A DNA stretch of 64,000 bases. Source: Marinobacterium sp. Its GTDB lineage: Bacteria > Pseudomonadota > Gammaproteobacteria > Pseudomonadales > Balneatricaceae. The position numbers were made by a program, and so were the translations under genes. Shown here one piece after another: positions 63,980 through 64,000 of this stretch. The stretch covers positions 1-64,000 of the forward strand of contig JAOXSF010000038.1 of assembly GCA_025800125.1 (NCBI GenBank), written 5' to 3'. Each line of letters begins with the position of its first letter. The stretch's first letter is position 1. A model generated the notes under the pieces. The model did not search any database. It had not been told where the DNA came from and was given only the letters and a program-made list of their open reading frames with translations.

Positions 63980-64000
63980 ACCTGCCATGTAAATGCGGCC

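Overview
The window is a chromosomal segment of a Gram-negative gammaproteobacterium. Gene content points to the Oceanospirillales or a neighbouring marine group: YaaA, ZapG/YhcB, YgiQ, ApaH-GlpE-CCA enzyme, E. coli-like SdhC, a type I-E CRISPR repeat, and a long TrpS with a charged C-terminal extension. This placement is inference from gene content; no rRNA or other decisive marker is present. Genes are dense, mostly in short operons, and intergenic spaces are short.

Layout. 1-6.3 kb: end of a probable cytochrome c domain protein, yaaA, a DUF2789 protein, trpS, a mercaptopyruvate-type sulfurtransferase, a DyP-type peroxidase and a BASS-type transporter. 6.6-15.6 kb: a small orphan protein, a chemoreceptor, a di-haem cytochrome c peroxidase with a repetitive N-terminus, proline iminopeptidase, a DegS/AlgW-like protease, a Nif3-family protein, ZapG and NnrS with an NsrR-like operator. 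15.8-26.3 kb: a small protein, a TAXI-type binding protein, a heterodimeric ABC exporter whose first half is broken, an odd response regulator, a very large AraC-type regulator fused to a TPR-like tail, and an orphan periplasmic binding protein. 26.4-33.4 kb: a two-spacer type I-E CRISPR array, DUF2256 plus cryptochrome-DASH, YgiQ, and a dCache chemoreceptor. 33.5-41.1 kb: sdhCD without sdhAB, free-Met-(R)-SO reductase, a DUF445 protein, a diguanylate cyclase with a c-haem-type sensor, pteridine reductase, the CCA enzyme, GlpE and ApaH. 41.7-49.5 kb: a six-gene + strand unit with a cytosolic alkaline-phosphatase-superfamily hydrolase, a complete oligopeptide-type ABC importer and a HAD phosphatase. 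49.5-51.5 kb: a methyltransferase and a type III polyketide synthase. 51.9-55 kb: hmp and norR, divergent. 56.8-64 kb: an ECF sigma factor/ChrR pair divergent from a six-gene membrane-lipid operon.

How the parts work together. Two stress circuits can be read from DNA sites. For nitric oxide, three GT-N7-AC sites and a -24/-12 promoter lie between norR and hmp, and a separate NsrR-like palindrome precedes nnrS. For singlet oxygen or light, a TGATCT-N16-CGTA promoter occurs before the sigma/ChrR genes, before the lipid operon, and again 34 kb away before the cryptochrome-DASH/DUF2256 operon. This predicts one ChrR-controlled regulon.

The most unusual global property is a high density of short tandem duplications, mostly with 14-18 bp periods. 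They lie at gene ends and starts, and in-frame inside several genes (cytochrome c peroxidase, CCA enzyme, NorR, the ABC exporter, the AraC regulator). No rRNA, tRNA, insertion sequence, prophage or cas gene was seen.
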